Shown: in pieces, positions 33,030 through 42,900 of the stretch | How the letters are laid out: each line of letters begins with the position of its first letter | How positions within the stretch are numbered: position 1 is the stretch's first letter | From: Zobellia galactanivorans | Lineage (GTDB): Bacteria; Bacteroidota; Bacteroidia; Flavobacteriales; Flavobacteriaceae | Direction: 5' to 3' | Assembly (NCBI RefSeq): GCF_000973105.1 | Contig: NC_015844.1 | Span: 4,460,501-4,524,500 of the forward strand | DNA: 64,000 nucleotides | Program-made: the position numbers and the translations under genes | Notes under the pieces: generated by a model | The model's input: only the letters and a program-made list of their open reading frames with translations | Told to the model about the DNA's origin: nothing | Databases searched by the model: none

Positions 33030-34388
33030 ATGAGATTAGTTTTATTGGCCCTGATCATGGGCGCACTTTCACTAGGTTGCGGAGGCAATCCTTCTAAAAA
33101 AGACCAACAAGAGGTAAAGGCCGATCAAGAACTGACCGATGACCAATTGTTCGACTTGATCCAAAGGCAGACTTTTGATTATTTCTGGGATGGAGCCGAA
33201 CCTACTTCGGGTTTGGCCCGGGAACGCATCCACATGGACAATGTGTACCCTGCTCACGATAAGGATATCATTACTACGGGAGGTTCGGGCTTTGGACTTA
33301 TGGCCATTCTAGTGGGGGTCGAACGGGGATTTATTACCCGTGAAGAAGCTCTCGAACGCTATGAAAAATGTGTTTCCTTTCTCGAAACCTCCGATAGGTT
33401 TCACGGAGCTTGGCCCCATTGGCTTATGCCCGATGGAAAAATGACCCCCTTTAGCAAGAAGGATAATGGTGGGGATTTGGTTGAAACCGCTTTTCTGGTC
33501 CAGGGCCTATTGACCGTTAAGGAATACTTTGAAGTCGGTAACGCGCGTGAAAAGAAACTGGCGGACCGCATTCAAAAACTTTGGGAAGAGGTCGAATGGG
33601 ACTGGTATACCAAGGGTGGGGAGAATGTGCTCTATTGGCATTGGTCTCCTGAGTACCAATGGGAAATGAATTTTCCGGTAGGAGGATATAATGAAGCCTT
33701 GATCATGTACATTCTGGCTGCAGCATCGCCTACACATCCTATCGGTAAAGAGGTCTATGAGCAAGGATGGGCCCAAAATGGGAAAATTATGAACGATACG
33801 ACTTTTTATGGCCTTCGAACGGTACTGAACCATTACGAGCATGATAGGTCTCCTGTAGGCCCCATGTTTTGGGCACATTATTCGTATTTGGGACTTAACC
33901 CCAAAGGACTAAGGGATCAATATGCCGATTATTGGAAGCTGAACGAAAACCACGCCCTGATCCAATACCGCCATGCGCTTGAAAATCCACATGAATATAA
34001 AGGCTATGGAAAGAATCTTTGGGGCTTGACCTCTAGCTATTCGATGAAAGGATATGCGGGTCATAGGCCCGATAGGGACTTAGGGGTCATCTCTCCTACG
34101 GCCGCCCTTTCGTCCATGCCTTACACGCCTCAACAGAGCAAGGATTTTTTACGGTATATGTATGCCGAACAAGACTCCTTGATCGGAAAATACGGGCCCT
34201 ATGATGCCTTTAGCCTTGAAAACAAATGGTACGTACCTCGATACCTAGCCATCGACCAAGGACCTATTCCGGTGATGATCGAAAACTATAGAAGTGGACT
34301 CCTATGGAAGCTTTTTATGAAGAATGCCGATGTTCGAAAGGGATTGAAAAAATTAGGGTTTAGTTCTGAAAACAGTGATGATGAGTAG
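33030..34388 (+). CDS. glucoamylase-family protein, GH144-like (beta-1,2-glucanase candidate), copy 1
   Basis: The 452-residue lipoprotein (lipobox LSLGCGG) has the (alpha/alpha)6 glucoamylase-family region (PF10091). Motifs are FDYFWDGAEPTSGLARER, GGSGFGLMAILVGVERGF, HGAWPHWL, DNGGDLVETAFLVQGLL, YWHWSPEYQWEM, GPMFWAHYSYLGLNP, WGLTSSYS and YLAIDQGPIPVMIENYRSG. This organisation matches GH144 endo-beta-1,2-glucanases and related enzymes. The next gene overlaps its 3' end and encodes a paralogue. With SusC/SusD and a GH3 enzyme in the same operon it probably starts degradation of a beta-glucan. Beta-1,2 specificity is inferred from family resemblance only. Confidence 0.85.
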   Translation: MRLVLLALIMGALSLGCGGNPSKKDQQEVKADQELTDDQLFDLIQRQTFDYFWDGAEPTSGLARERIHMDNVYPAHDKDIITTGGSGFGLMAILVGVERGFITREEALERYEKCVSFLETSDRFHGAWPHWLMPDGKMTPFSKKDNGGDLVETAFLVQGLLTVKEYFEVGNAREKKLADRIQKLWEEVEWDWYTKGGENVLYWHWSPEYQWEMNFPVGGYNEALIMYILAAASPTHPIGKEVYEQGWAQNGKIMNDTTFYGLRTVLNHYEHDRSPVGPMFWAHYSYLGLNPKGLRDQYADYWKLNENHALIQYRHALENPHEYKGYGKNLWGLTSSYSMKGYAGHRPDRDLGVISPTAALSSMPYTPQQSKDFLRYMYAEQDSLIGKYGPYDAFSLENKWYVPRYLAIDQGPIPVMIENYRSGLLWKLFMKNADVRKGLKKLGFSSENSDDE

Positions 34389-35766
34389 AGCATTGGGTTT
34401 CGTTTTGGTGTTTTTGGTTTTTGCTTCTTGTACTTCGGATGATGCAGATGGTGGTGCAATCGGGGTTTCCGAACTTCCAGAAGTACCCGAGGAAAATGAA
34501 CCTGAAATAGAAGTGGAGTTGACCGATGGGGAGCTTCTCGACCTAACCCAAAAAGAAACCTTTAAGTATTTCTGGGATTTCGCCCAGACCGAATCGGGTG
34601 CCGCCCGCGAAAGGTATCATCCCCAAGACCCGTCAAACGACCCTAATACGGTAACCGTTGGGGGAACGGGCTTTGGCCTTATGGGGATTTTGGTCGCTAT
34701 GGAAAGAGGTTTTGTGTCCCGTATCGAGGGAGTTGAAAGACTGGAGAAAATCATTTCTTTCTTAGAAGGTGCCGATAGGTTTCACGGGGCATGGCCCCAT
34801 TGGTTGGATGGACGGAACGGGAATACCCTTCCCTTTAGTGAAAAGGATAATGGCGCCGATTTGGTGGAAACTTCCTTTTTGGCACAAGGGCTGATCTGTG
34901 TAAAAGAATATTTGAAAGAGGGCAATTCCGAAGAACAAGTAGTGGCCCAAAAAGCCGATGAACTTTGGAAAGCTGTTGAATGGGACTGGTTTACACAAAA
35001 TAAAAACACCTTGTACTGGCATTGGAGTCCTGATTTCGGTTTTGATATCGGTCTTGAGTTGAAGGGGTATAATGAAGTGCTGATTACCTATGTCATGGCA
35101 GCGGCTTCCCCTGATTACCCCATTGCCAAAGAAGTGTACGAAAACGGCTGGGCCTCTAATGGGGCGATTGCCAACGGGGCTTCGACCTACGATATTCCAC
35201 TCATTGTCAATCATGCAGGTAGTTCCTCAAAAGGCGGGCCATTGTTCTGGGCACACTATTCCTATATGGGCTTAGACCCTAGTAACTTGGCCGATGCCTT
35301 TGTGAATTATGCGGATGCCACGCTAAACCATGCCAAGATCAATCATGCCTATTGTGTGGATAACCCCAAGAATTATAAAGATTACGGTAAAGATTGTTGG
35401 GGGCTTACGGCCAGTTATAGTAGAAATGCAGATGGAAGTTTAGGCTATAATGCGCATAGTCCCTCAAATGACACGGGGGTGATTTCCCCTACTGCGGCTT
35501 TAAGCTCTATGCCCTATACACCAGAGGAATCCATGAGGGCGCTACGGTATTTTTATAGCAACAAGGACGAACTTTTAGGTCCGGCCGGTTTTTATGATGC
35601 TTTTAGTCCCCAATACAATTTCTGGGTAGCCGATGCCTATTTGGCCATTGACCAAGGTCCTATTTTAGTAATGATAGAGAATCATAGATCGGGATTGCTA
35701 TGGCGGCTCTTTATGCAAAATGAAGATGTGCAGCGCGGACTCGATAGTTTAGGTTTTACCTATTAG
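34378..35766 (+). CDS. glucoamylase-family protein, GH144-like, copy 2
   Basis: The paralogue of the preceding gene is about 462 residues long. It has the lipobox VFASCTS and an acidic linker rich in Glu (PEVPEENEPEIEVEL) before the same motif series: YFWDFAQTESGAARERY, HGAWPHWLDG, DNGADLVETSFLAQGL, YWHWSPDFGF, FWAHYSYMGLDP, WGLTASYS and DQGPILVMIENHRSG. Three tandem possible starts exist (GTG 34375, ATG 34378, ATG 34381); I use 34378. The 11-base overlap with the upstream stop indicates translational coupling. The pair may differ in chain length or endo/exo action, which the sequence does not show. Confidence 0.85.
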   Translation: MMSRALGFVLVFLVFASCTSDDADGGAIGVSELPEVPEENEPEIEVELTDGELLDLTQKETFKYFWDFAQTESGAARERYHPQDPSNDPNTVTVGGTGFGLMGILVAMERGFVSRIEGVERLEKIISFLEGADRFHGAWPHWLDGRNGNTLPFSEKDNGADLVETSFLAQGLICVKEYLKEGNSEEQVVAQKADELWKAVEWDWFTQNKNTLYWHWSPDFGFDIGLELKGYNEVLITYVMAAASPDYPIAKEVYENGWASNGAIANGASTYDIPLIVNHAGSSSKGGPLFWAHYSYMGLDPSNLADAFVNYADATLNHAKINHAYCVDNPKNYKDYGKDCWGLTASYSRNADGSLGYNAHSPSNDTGVISPTAALSSMPYTPEESMRALRYFYSNKDELLGPAGFYDAFSPQYNFWVADAYLAIDQGPILVMIENHRSGLLWRLFMQNEDVQRGLDSLGFTY

Positions 35767-35876
35767 GAATTCACTTTAAGAATAAACGAATACCCCGTGG
35801 GAATCGGTTTAAACTGATTTGTCAAAGGGATGGTTTTGCCAAAATCTAATTTGATATAAAATATAAATAACAGAAA

Positions 35877-38150
35877 ATGAGGAATATAAAGAGAAGAATC
35901 TGTTTTTTGACGCTTGTACTCGGCTTTTCGACTTTTGTGCGCTCCCAAGAAACGATAGAAGCGGTGGAGCAGCTTCTATCCCAAATGACCTTGGATGAAA
36001 AAATCGGCCAGCTCAATCTATTGACTCCTGGAGGGGGCATTGCTACAGGTTCGGTAGTGAGTGAAAATGTAGAGGCAAAGATCAAGGCGGGCCAAGTAGG
36101 TGGACTTTTTGGGGTTTCCGGGCCTGAAAAAGTAAGGCAGGCCCAAAAAATAGCCATTGAAAATTCACGGCTAAAGATTCCCTTGCTTATTGGCTCGGAC
36201 ATCATACATGGCTACAAAACGACTTTTCCCATACCCTTGGGAACGGCCGCTAGTTGGGATGTAGGGCTAATTCAAAAAATGGCGGAAACCGCAGCCAAGG
36301 AAGCTACGGCAGATGGAATCAACTGGAATTTCTCACCTATGGTAGATATAGCCCGAGATCCCCGTTGGGGGCGTATTGCCGAAGGTGCCGGTGAAGACCC
36401 GTATCTGGGGAGTGCCATTGCCAAGGCGATGATAAAGGGCTATCAGGGAAGCGATCTTTCAGCTCCTAATACGATGATGGCCACGGTAAAACACTTGGCC
36501 CTGTACGGTGCGGCCGAAGCGGGGCGTGATTACAATACCGTAGACATGGGCAGGTTGAAAATGTACAACCAATACTTACCGGTTTATAAGGCGGCGGTAG
36601 ATGCTGGGGTAGGTAGTGCCATGACTTCGTTCAATGATATTGATGGGGTTCCGGCTTCGGGCAACAAATGGTTGATTACCGACCTTTTGCGGAACCAATG
36701 GGGTTTTGAGGGCTTCGTGGTTTCCGATTATACCTCGGTAAACGAGATGATTGCCCATGGGCTAGGTGATTTGCAGACGGTATCGGCTTTGGCCTTGAAT
36801 GCGGGACTTGATATGGATATGGTCGGGGAAGGGTTTCTTACCACATTAAAGCAATCGGTAGCCGAGGGCAAGATTACCGAAGTGGCAATCACCGAGGCAT
36901 GCCGTAGAATATTGACCGCCAAATATAAATTGGGACTCTTTGACGACCCCTATCGCTATTCCGATGAGAGTAGACCGGCAAAAGACATTCTTACGGATGG
37001 GAACAGAAGTTTGGCCCGTGAGGCAGCAAAGCGCTCTTTTGTACTGCTGAAAAAACAAGAAGATATACTTCCACTGAAGAAGAAGTCCAAAATAGCATTG
37101 ATAGGGCCTTTGGCCAACAATAAGAACAATATGTTGGGAACTTGGGCCCCTACAGGTGACCCACAGTTGTCCGTTCCTGTTTTAGAAGGTTTCAAGAATG
37201 TGGCCCCAAAAGCAAAAATAAGCTATGCCAAAGGCGCCAATATTACAGATGACCCCGATTTGGCCCAACGGGCCAATGTTTTTGGAACACGGGTAGAAAT
37301 AGACGAGCGCCCTTCTGCGGTCTTGTTGAAGGAAGCCTTGGATCTGTCAAAAGAAGCCGATGTCGTTGTGGCCGTAGTAGGGGAAGCCAGTGAGTTTAGT
37401 GGAGAGGCGGCCAGTAGAACCGATATTTCCCTTCCAAAAAGCCAAAAGCGACTTTTAAGGGAGTTGGCAAAGACCGGAAAGCCTCTGGTAATTGTCCTGA
37501 TGAGCGGAAGACCATTGACCATTGCCGAAGAACTGGAACTTCCCGCAAGTATACTTCAAGTATGGCATCCCGGTGTAGAAGCGGGCAATGCTATAGCCGA
37601 TGTGGTTTTTGGGGATTACAATCCCTCAGGAAAGTTAACGGCAACTTGGCCCAGAAACGTAGGGCAAATTCCAGTATATCACAGTATGAAAAATACGGGC
37701 AGGCCCATAGAGGGAGATAACTTCCAAAAGTTTAAATCGAATTATCTCGATGTGGAGAATACGCCGCTCTTACCTTTTGGGCATGGCCTGAGCTATACCG
37801 ATTTCAGTTATTCGAATATCCAATTGAACAAAGATGAAATCGAACAGGGCGAATCGATTTCGGTTTCTGTAGAGGTGAGCAATACTGGCGCATATGACGG
37901 GGAAGAAGTGGTACAGTTATATCTACGGGATGTAGTACGTACGGTAACCCCGCCTATGCGCGAACTAAAGGGTTTCAAGAAAATATTCTTAAAAAAGGGG
38001 GAAACAAAAACCGTTGAATTGACCTTGCGGCCCGAAGACCTGAAGTTTTATAACGCTGCCTTGGAATTTGTTGCAGAACCAGGGGAATTTGAAGTTTTTG
38101 TGGGAACCGACGCTACGGCAGATTTAAAAACATCCTTTAGATTAAAATAG
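35877..38150 (+). CDS. glycoside hydrolase family 3 beta-glucosidase (BglX-like)
   Basis: The 757-residue protein has a signal peptide (VLGFSTFVRSQ) and the GH3 N-terminal barrel: SQMTLDEKIGQLN, GSDIIHGYKTTFPIPL, ARDPRWGRIAEGAGEDPYLG, VKHLALYGAAEAGRDY, and GFVVSDYTSV with the nucleophile Asp near residue 283. The alpha/beta sandwich carries EASEFSGEAASRTD, where the acid/base Glu is expected. A fibronectin type III-like domain ends the protein (NTGAYDGEEVVQLYLRD). It would cleave oligosaccharides, such as sophoro-oligosaccharides from the GH144 enzymes, to glucose in the periplasm. It follows the second GH144 gene after 110 bases. Confidence 0.94.
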   Translation: MRNIKRRICFLTLVLGFSTFVRSQETIEAVEQLLSQMTLDEKIGQLNLLTPGGGIATGSVVSENVEAKIKAGQVGGLFGVSGPEKVRQAQKIAIENSRLKIPLLIGSDIIHGYKTTFPIPLGTAASWDVGLIQKMAETAAKEATADGINWNFSPMVDIARDPRWGRIAEGAGEDPYLGSAIAKAMIKGYQGSDLSAPNTMMATVKHLALYGAAEAGRDYNTVDMGRLKMYNQYLPVYKAAVDAGVGSAMTSFNDIDGVPASGNKWLITDLLRNQWGFEGFVVSDYTSVNEMIAHGLGDLQTVSALALNAGLDMDMVGEGFLTTLKQSVAEGKITEVAITEACRRILTAKYKLGLFDDPYRYSDESRPAKDILTDGNRSLAREAAKRSFVLLKKQEDILPLKKKSKIALIGPLANNKNNMLGTWAPTGDPQLSVPVLEGFKNVAPKAKISYAKGANITDDPDLAQRANVFGTRVEIDERPSAVLLKEALDLSKEADVVVAVVGEASEFSGEAASRTDISLPKSQKRLLRELAKTGKPLVIVLMSGRPLTIAEELELPASILQVWHPGVEAGNAIADVVFGDYNPSGKLTATWPRNVGQIPVYHSMKNTGRPIEGDNFQKFKSNYLDVENTPLLPFGHGLSYTDFSYSNIQLNKDEIEQGESISVSVEVSNTGAYDGEEVVQLYLRDVVRTVTPPMRELKGFKKIFLKKGETKTVELTLRPEDLKFYNAALEFVAEPGEFEVFVGTDATADLKTSFRLK

Positions 38151-38166
38151 CCTCAATCAGTTTACT

Positions 38167-39801
38167 ATGCTTTTACGATCACCCTTCATATATGTATTTT
38201 TTGCCTTTGCTTTTATAGCTTGTAAAGAGAATCCCCCACACGCGGAAGAGACGGTGCCAAAGACGAATATTCTGTTCATCATGGCCGACGACCATGCTAT
38301 TCAGGCCATAAGTGCCTATAATCATCCGATTGCACAATTGGCCCCTACACCGAATATAGACCGGCTGGCCAAGAACGGGGCCTTTTTTACGCATAGTTAT
38401 GTAACGAATTCCATTTGTGGTCCAAGTCGGGCGGTTATTCTTACCGGTAAGCACAGTCACCTGAATGGGTTTAGACAGAACGGAGACCATTTTGACGGTA
38501 ACCAAACCACCTTGCCAAAAATACTCGGACAAGCAGGTTATCAGACCGCTTTGATTGGAAAATGGCATCTAGACAGCGCACCCCAAGGCTTCGATTACTC
38601 CAAGGTACTCGTAGACCAAGGGAATTACTATAATCCTGATTTTGTTCAAAATGGGGATACCACAAGGGTGGAAGGCTATGCTACCGACATCATAACCGAA
38701 GAAGCCTTGAGCTGGTTGAAAGATCAACGAAAGGATAGTCTTCCCTTTTTTATGATGGTGCATCACAAGGCCCCACACCGCAACTGGATGCCCGCCTTAC
38801 GTCACTTGAATAAATATGACTCCGTAGAGTTTCCCCTTCCCGATACCTATTTTTCTTCCTTTAAAAAGCAAAGGGCGGCAGAAGCGCAATTACAGACCAT
38901 TTATGATGATATGTACGAAGGGCATGATTTAAAAATGACCCAAGGGTACGGCAGCACCGAATTGGCTCACAACCCATGGACAACCGATTTTGAACGTATG
39001 TCGCCCGAACAGCGCAAGGCTTGGGATAAGGCCTATTTGCCCAAAAACAATGCTTTTCATAAGGCAAAGCTGGAAGGAAAGGCCCTTGCCCAATGGAAGG
39101 GACAGCGCTACCTGCAAGATTACATGGCTACCATTGCCGCAGTAGATGAAGGTGTTGGTGAGATTTTAGATTACCTAGAGGAAAGCGGACTCGATAAAAA
39201 CACCTTGGTGGTCTACACTTCCGACCAGGGATTCTACTTGGGAGAGAACGGTTGGTTCGACAAGCGCTTTATGTATGAAACCTCCTTTGGTACACCTTTG
39301 TTGATGCAATTGCCAGGCACGATTCCCCCTAATACCCAAATAGATGGCATGGTCCAAAACCTAGACTTCGCACAGACCTTTCTAGACTTTGCGGGGGTGA
39401 CGGATAAAACTGAAGCCATGCAGGGGCAATCATTCAAAGGTTTGCTGGATGGAAGTATGGATCCCGATGATTTTCGTAATGTTATTTACTATCATTATTA
39501 CGATTACCCCGCTTTTCATATGGTCAAGAAACACTATGGGGTTCGAACCAAACGGTATAAGCTCATGCATTTTTATGATGATATAGACAGTTGGGAGTTT
39601 TACGACCTATACAAAGACCCTAAGGAGTTGAATAATCTCATCGATGACCGAACCTATACTTCCATTATCGATCAAATGCATGATAAACTTGATAGCCTCC
39701 AAAAGGTGTACAAGGTAACGGATAGGGAATTCCAAAAAGCACCGAAAGAAGCCGTCGATAAGGCCTACAAACAATTCAAGCGGTTACGCGGTAAACCCTA
39801 A
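38167..39801 (+). CDS. S1-family sulfatase, lipoprotein, last gene of the SusC/D locus
   Basis: The 544-residue protein has the lipobox FAFIACKE. Motifs are NILFIMADDHAIQAIS (metal-binding Asp pair), and CGPSRAVILTGKHSHLNG with Cys84 as formylglycine site. IGKWHLDSAPQGFD, MVHHKAPHRNWMP and LVVYTSDQGFYLGENGWFDKR follow. The pattern resembles arylsulfatases and N-sulfoglucosamine/GlcNAc-6-sulfatase-like enzymes. It is only 16 bases after the GH3 gene, so it belongs to the same transcript. A sulfatase in a glucan-type locus is unusual and may mean that the natural substrate carries sulfate. Confidence 0.93.
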   Translation: MLLRSPFIYVFFAFAFIACKENPPHAEETVPKTNILFIMADDHAIQAISAYNHPIAQLAPTPNIDRLAKNGAFFTHSYVTNSICGPSRAVILTGKHSHLNGFRQNGDHFDGNQTTLPKILGQAGYQTALIGKWHLDSAPQGFDYSKVLVDQGNYYNPDFVQNGDTTRVEGYATDIITEEALSWLKDQRKDSLPFFMMVHHKAPHRNWMPALRHLNKYDSVEFPLPDTYFSSFKKQRAAEAQLQTIYDDMYEGHDLKMTQGYGSTELAHNPWTTDFERMSPEQRKAWDKAYLPKNNAFHKAKLEGKALAQWKGQRYLQDYMATIAAVDEGVGEILDYLEESGLDKNTLVVYTSDQGFYLGENGWFDKRFMYETSFGTPLLMQLPGTIPPNTQIDGMVQNLDFAQTFLDFAGVTDKTEAMQGQSFKGLLDGSMDPDDFRNVIYYHYYDYPAFHMVKKHYGVRTKRYKLMHFYDDIDSWEFYDLYKDPKELNNLIDDRTYTSIIDQMHDKLDSLQKVYKVTDREFQKAPKEAVDKAYKQFKRLRGKP

Positions 39802-39825
39802 AGTTTGGGTTTGTTTTGAGTAGCG

Positions 39826-39889
39826 GGACTTCCTTTTTTTTATATGTTATCCTCTTCATAAATATATAAATGAAAGAAAGTCCTCTTTT
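39826..39889 (+). terminator. candidate terminator after the SusC/D locus
   Basis: GGACTTCCTTT (39826-39836) can pair with AAAGAAAGTCC (39873-39883) with one mismatch, followed by TCTTTTTTT. The loop is long (36 bases, AT-rich), so the call is tentative. A shorter AAACCC/GGGTTT hairpin lies just upstream at 39793-39812. Confidence 0.35.
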
Positions 39890-39918
39890 TTACGACAAAA
39901 GGTCGAAACCAACCTATT

Positions 39919-42900
39919 GTGAAGTGTTTTAGAATCAACCATTTTATTGCCTACCTTCTTTTTTTTGTAGCCAGTACAGTATTTTCCCAACAAATTGAAA
40001 GGTCGATATTCATAACTGCAAACACAGCGGATGATAACGATTCGGGAGTATTGGAACATATCGTTTCAGAAGTGAACGGCCAAGCAACTTCATCTCTTCT
40101 TATTATAGGAAATGCAGTATCGAATAGCGATTTTAAGCAGACTGTCGCCCCTCAGCTTAAAGTTTTAAATGGTGCCAAGGAGGTATTGTTTATTCCGGGT
40201 TACAAGGAATGGGCAAAAGGGCATAAAGGCGTTAGGAACATTGAAGACTATATTCAAGACAATAGTAACGCCAAATTTTCCCCAGATGATGCCGAACCTA
40301 TTAAGCATCATGATCTGGGCGAAAACGTAGAATTGATTACGGTAGATTCCCAATGGTTTTTAGAGGACTGGGATAAGCATGTGTATATCAATGAAGATTC
40401 TGAAATTCAGAATAGAACCTTATTCTTTTTGGAATTTGAGAACAGAATAAAAAAGGCACAAGGAAAAATCATTCTTGTAGCCATGTATCACCCTATAGAG
40501 ACCAATAGCAAACAAGGACTGTTTAGAAATATTGGAGGGTTTTCTAGTCAAGATTTTCAGAATAAACAATATAGAACGCTCAGAAACAGGTTAAAAACCA
40601 TAGCTCGAGGAGGAGAGAATGTAATTTTTTTATCGGGACAAGGAAGGAATCTACAGTATATAAAAGGAAGTGTCCCCCAAATTAATAGCGGTGCGGCAGG
40701 TAGTTTGGAAGCCGTTAAAAAAGGGGAGGAAGGCGATTTTTCCTTGAGAAAGAATGGATATGTCCGTTTAGATATAACAACGGATGGTGAGGTAATTGCA
40801 CACTATGAAATACTTGAGAATGGAGCTGCTAAGGAAGTCTTTAAGACCATAGTCCTAAGGGGAGGTAAGGACCATACGGAATCATACGTTTTTAAGAAAA
40901 ACTATCCTAGTACGCAATTGGCTTCCGTTTACACTAAAAAAGCAGCTACAAAAAGTGGATTTTACAAAGCACTTTGGGGAGAGCATTACCGCAATTTTTA
41001 TGGTAAGGAGGTGAATGCACCCGTAGTTTTATTAGATACTTTAATGGGAGGGTTAACGCCTGTAAAACGTGGCGGTGGGCAGCAATCAAAATCTTTACGA
41101 TTAGTAGATAAAACAGGTAAGCAATATGTGATGCGTGCCCTAAAAAAGAGTACCATTAAATTTCTACAGGCCAACGCTTTTCAAGAAACTTACGTTGGCG
41201 ATGTTTTAGACGGTACGGTCGTAGATAAGTTCTTGGCGGATTTTTACACCACTTCTAACCCATATACTCCTTTTGCCATTGGAAGTCTTTCTGCGGCAGT
41301 TGGAGTAAACCATACGAATCCGGTATTATACTATATCCCCAAACAGAAAGTATTGGGGAATTACAATGATGATTTTGGCGATGAATTGTATATGATCGAA
41401 GAGCATGTAGGGGATACACAAATAGAATCCGAAAGTTTTGGAACGCCTGAAGATATATTGAGTACGGCCGATGTTTTGCAGGAAATAAATAAATCGGGAA
41501 AATCGGTTGTAGACGAGCCTTCCTATATAAGAGCTAGGTTGTTTGATATGCTCTTGGGAGATTGGGACCGCCATGAAGATCAATGGCGTTGGGCACTTTA
41601 TAAAAATGAAGATGGCACGGAGTATTGCAGTCCTATCCCAAGAGACCGTGATCAGGCATTTTCTAAATATGACGGTACACTAATCAGTACCCTAACCCGA
41701 CTTATACCAGGTTTGCGTAAAATGCAAACGTATGACGAGGAGCTAAGAAGTGTAAAATGGTTTGCATCATCGCCTTATCATTTAGATTTGACATTGATAC
41801 ATGCATCAGATTGGGACGAATGGGAAAAGCAGGCCAGTCATATTCAAAATGGGCTTACCAATGCGGATATAGAAAAGGCTTTTGAGGCTATTCCTAAAGA
41901 AGTAAAGGGGCCCGTAATAGAAGATATTAAAGTGAAGTTGCAAGGCAGGCGGGATAACCTTATGGAAATCGCTAAAGCGTATTACTTATATCTCAACAAA
42001 TTTCAGGTAGTTACCGGTACCCAAAAAGCCGATGATTTTACCATAACTAGGTTGCCCAATGGAAAAACCTCCTTAAAAATAGACCGGAAGGATTTAGGGA
42101 TTTTAAACCATACGTACTCAAAAGATATTACCAAGGAAATATGGCTTTTTGGTTTAGACGGCAAAGATACGTTCACGATAGAAGGAGAGGGAGACCATCC
42201 TATTAAAATTAAGATTGTTGGGGGGAAGAAGAATGATACCTATGATTTTAGAAACACCAAAAATGTAAAGTTATACGATTACAAGGACAAAGAGAATACT
42301 ATAGTGAACAAACGCTCTAAGAAGTGGCTGGTAAATGATTATGAATTAAATAATTACGACCATAAAAAAGTAAAGTACAACTTTAATCAATTACTTCCTG
42401 TACTAGCTGTGAATCCAGACGATGGACTCAAAATTGGTGTAGTAAGTAACCACACTTCCTATAGTTTACAACGCAATCCTTTCACTTATAAGCATAGTAT
42501 TAATGCGGCCTTTTACACCAGTACTTCAGGTTATGATTTATCGTATAGCGGGGAGTTTTCGAACATATTCCACAACTGGAATTTTGGCATAGAAGGTTTA
42601 TATACCAGTCCTAATTTTGCACAAAACTTTTTCGGTTTCGGAAATGATACGGAATACGATAATGATGCGGTAGACTTAGATTTTAACCGGGTGAGGATTC
42701 GAAAGTTTAAAGCTGCGTTGGCATTAAAATGGGAAGGAATTAGTGGTGGCTCCTTTTATTTTAAACCTTTGATAGAATCTTTTAGTGTAGAAAATACCCA
42801 AGATCGATTTGTAGAGGAATTTCCTGTAGACAACACTATGTTTAACCGGCAAACTTACGGAGGAATAGAGGCCGCTTATAATTTTAAAAATAAAAATAGT

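Noticed and set aside
36000-37500. Antisense frames inside the GH3 gene
   Set aside because: Strong GH3 motifs on the plus strand leave these as shadows.
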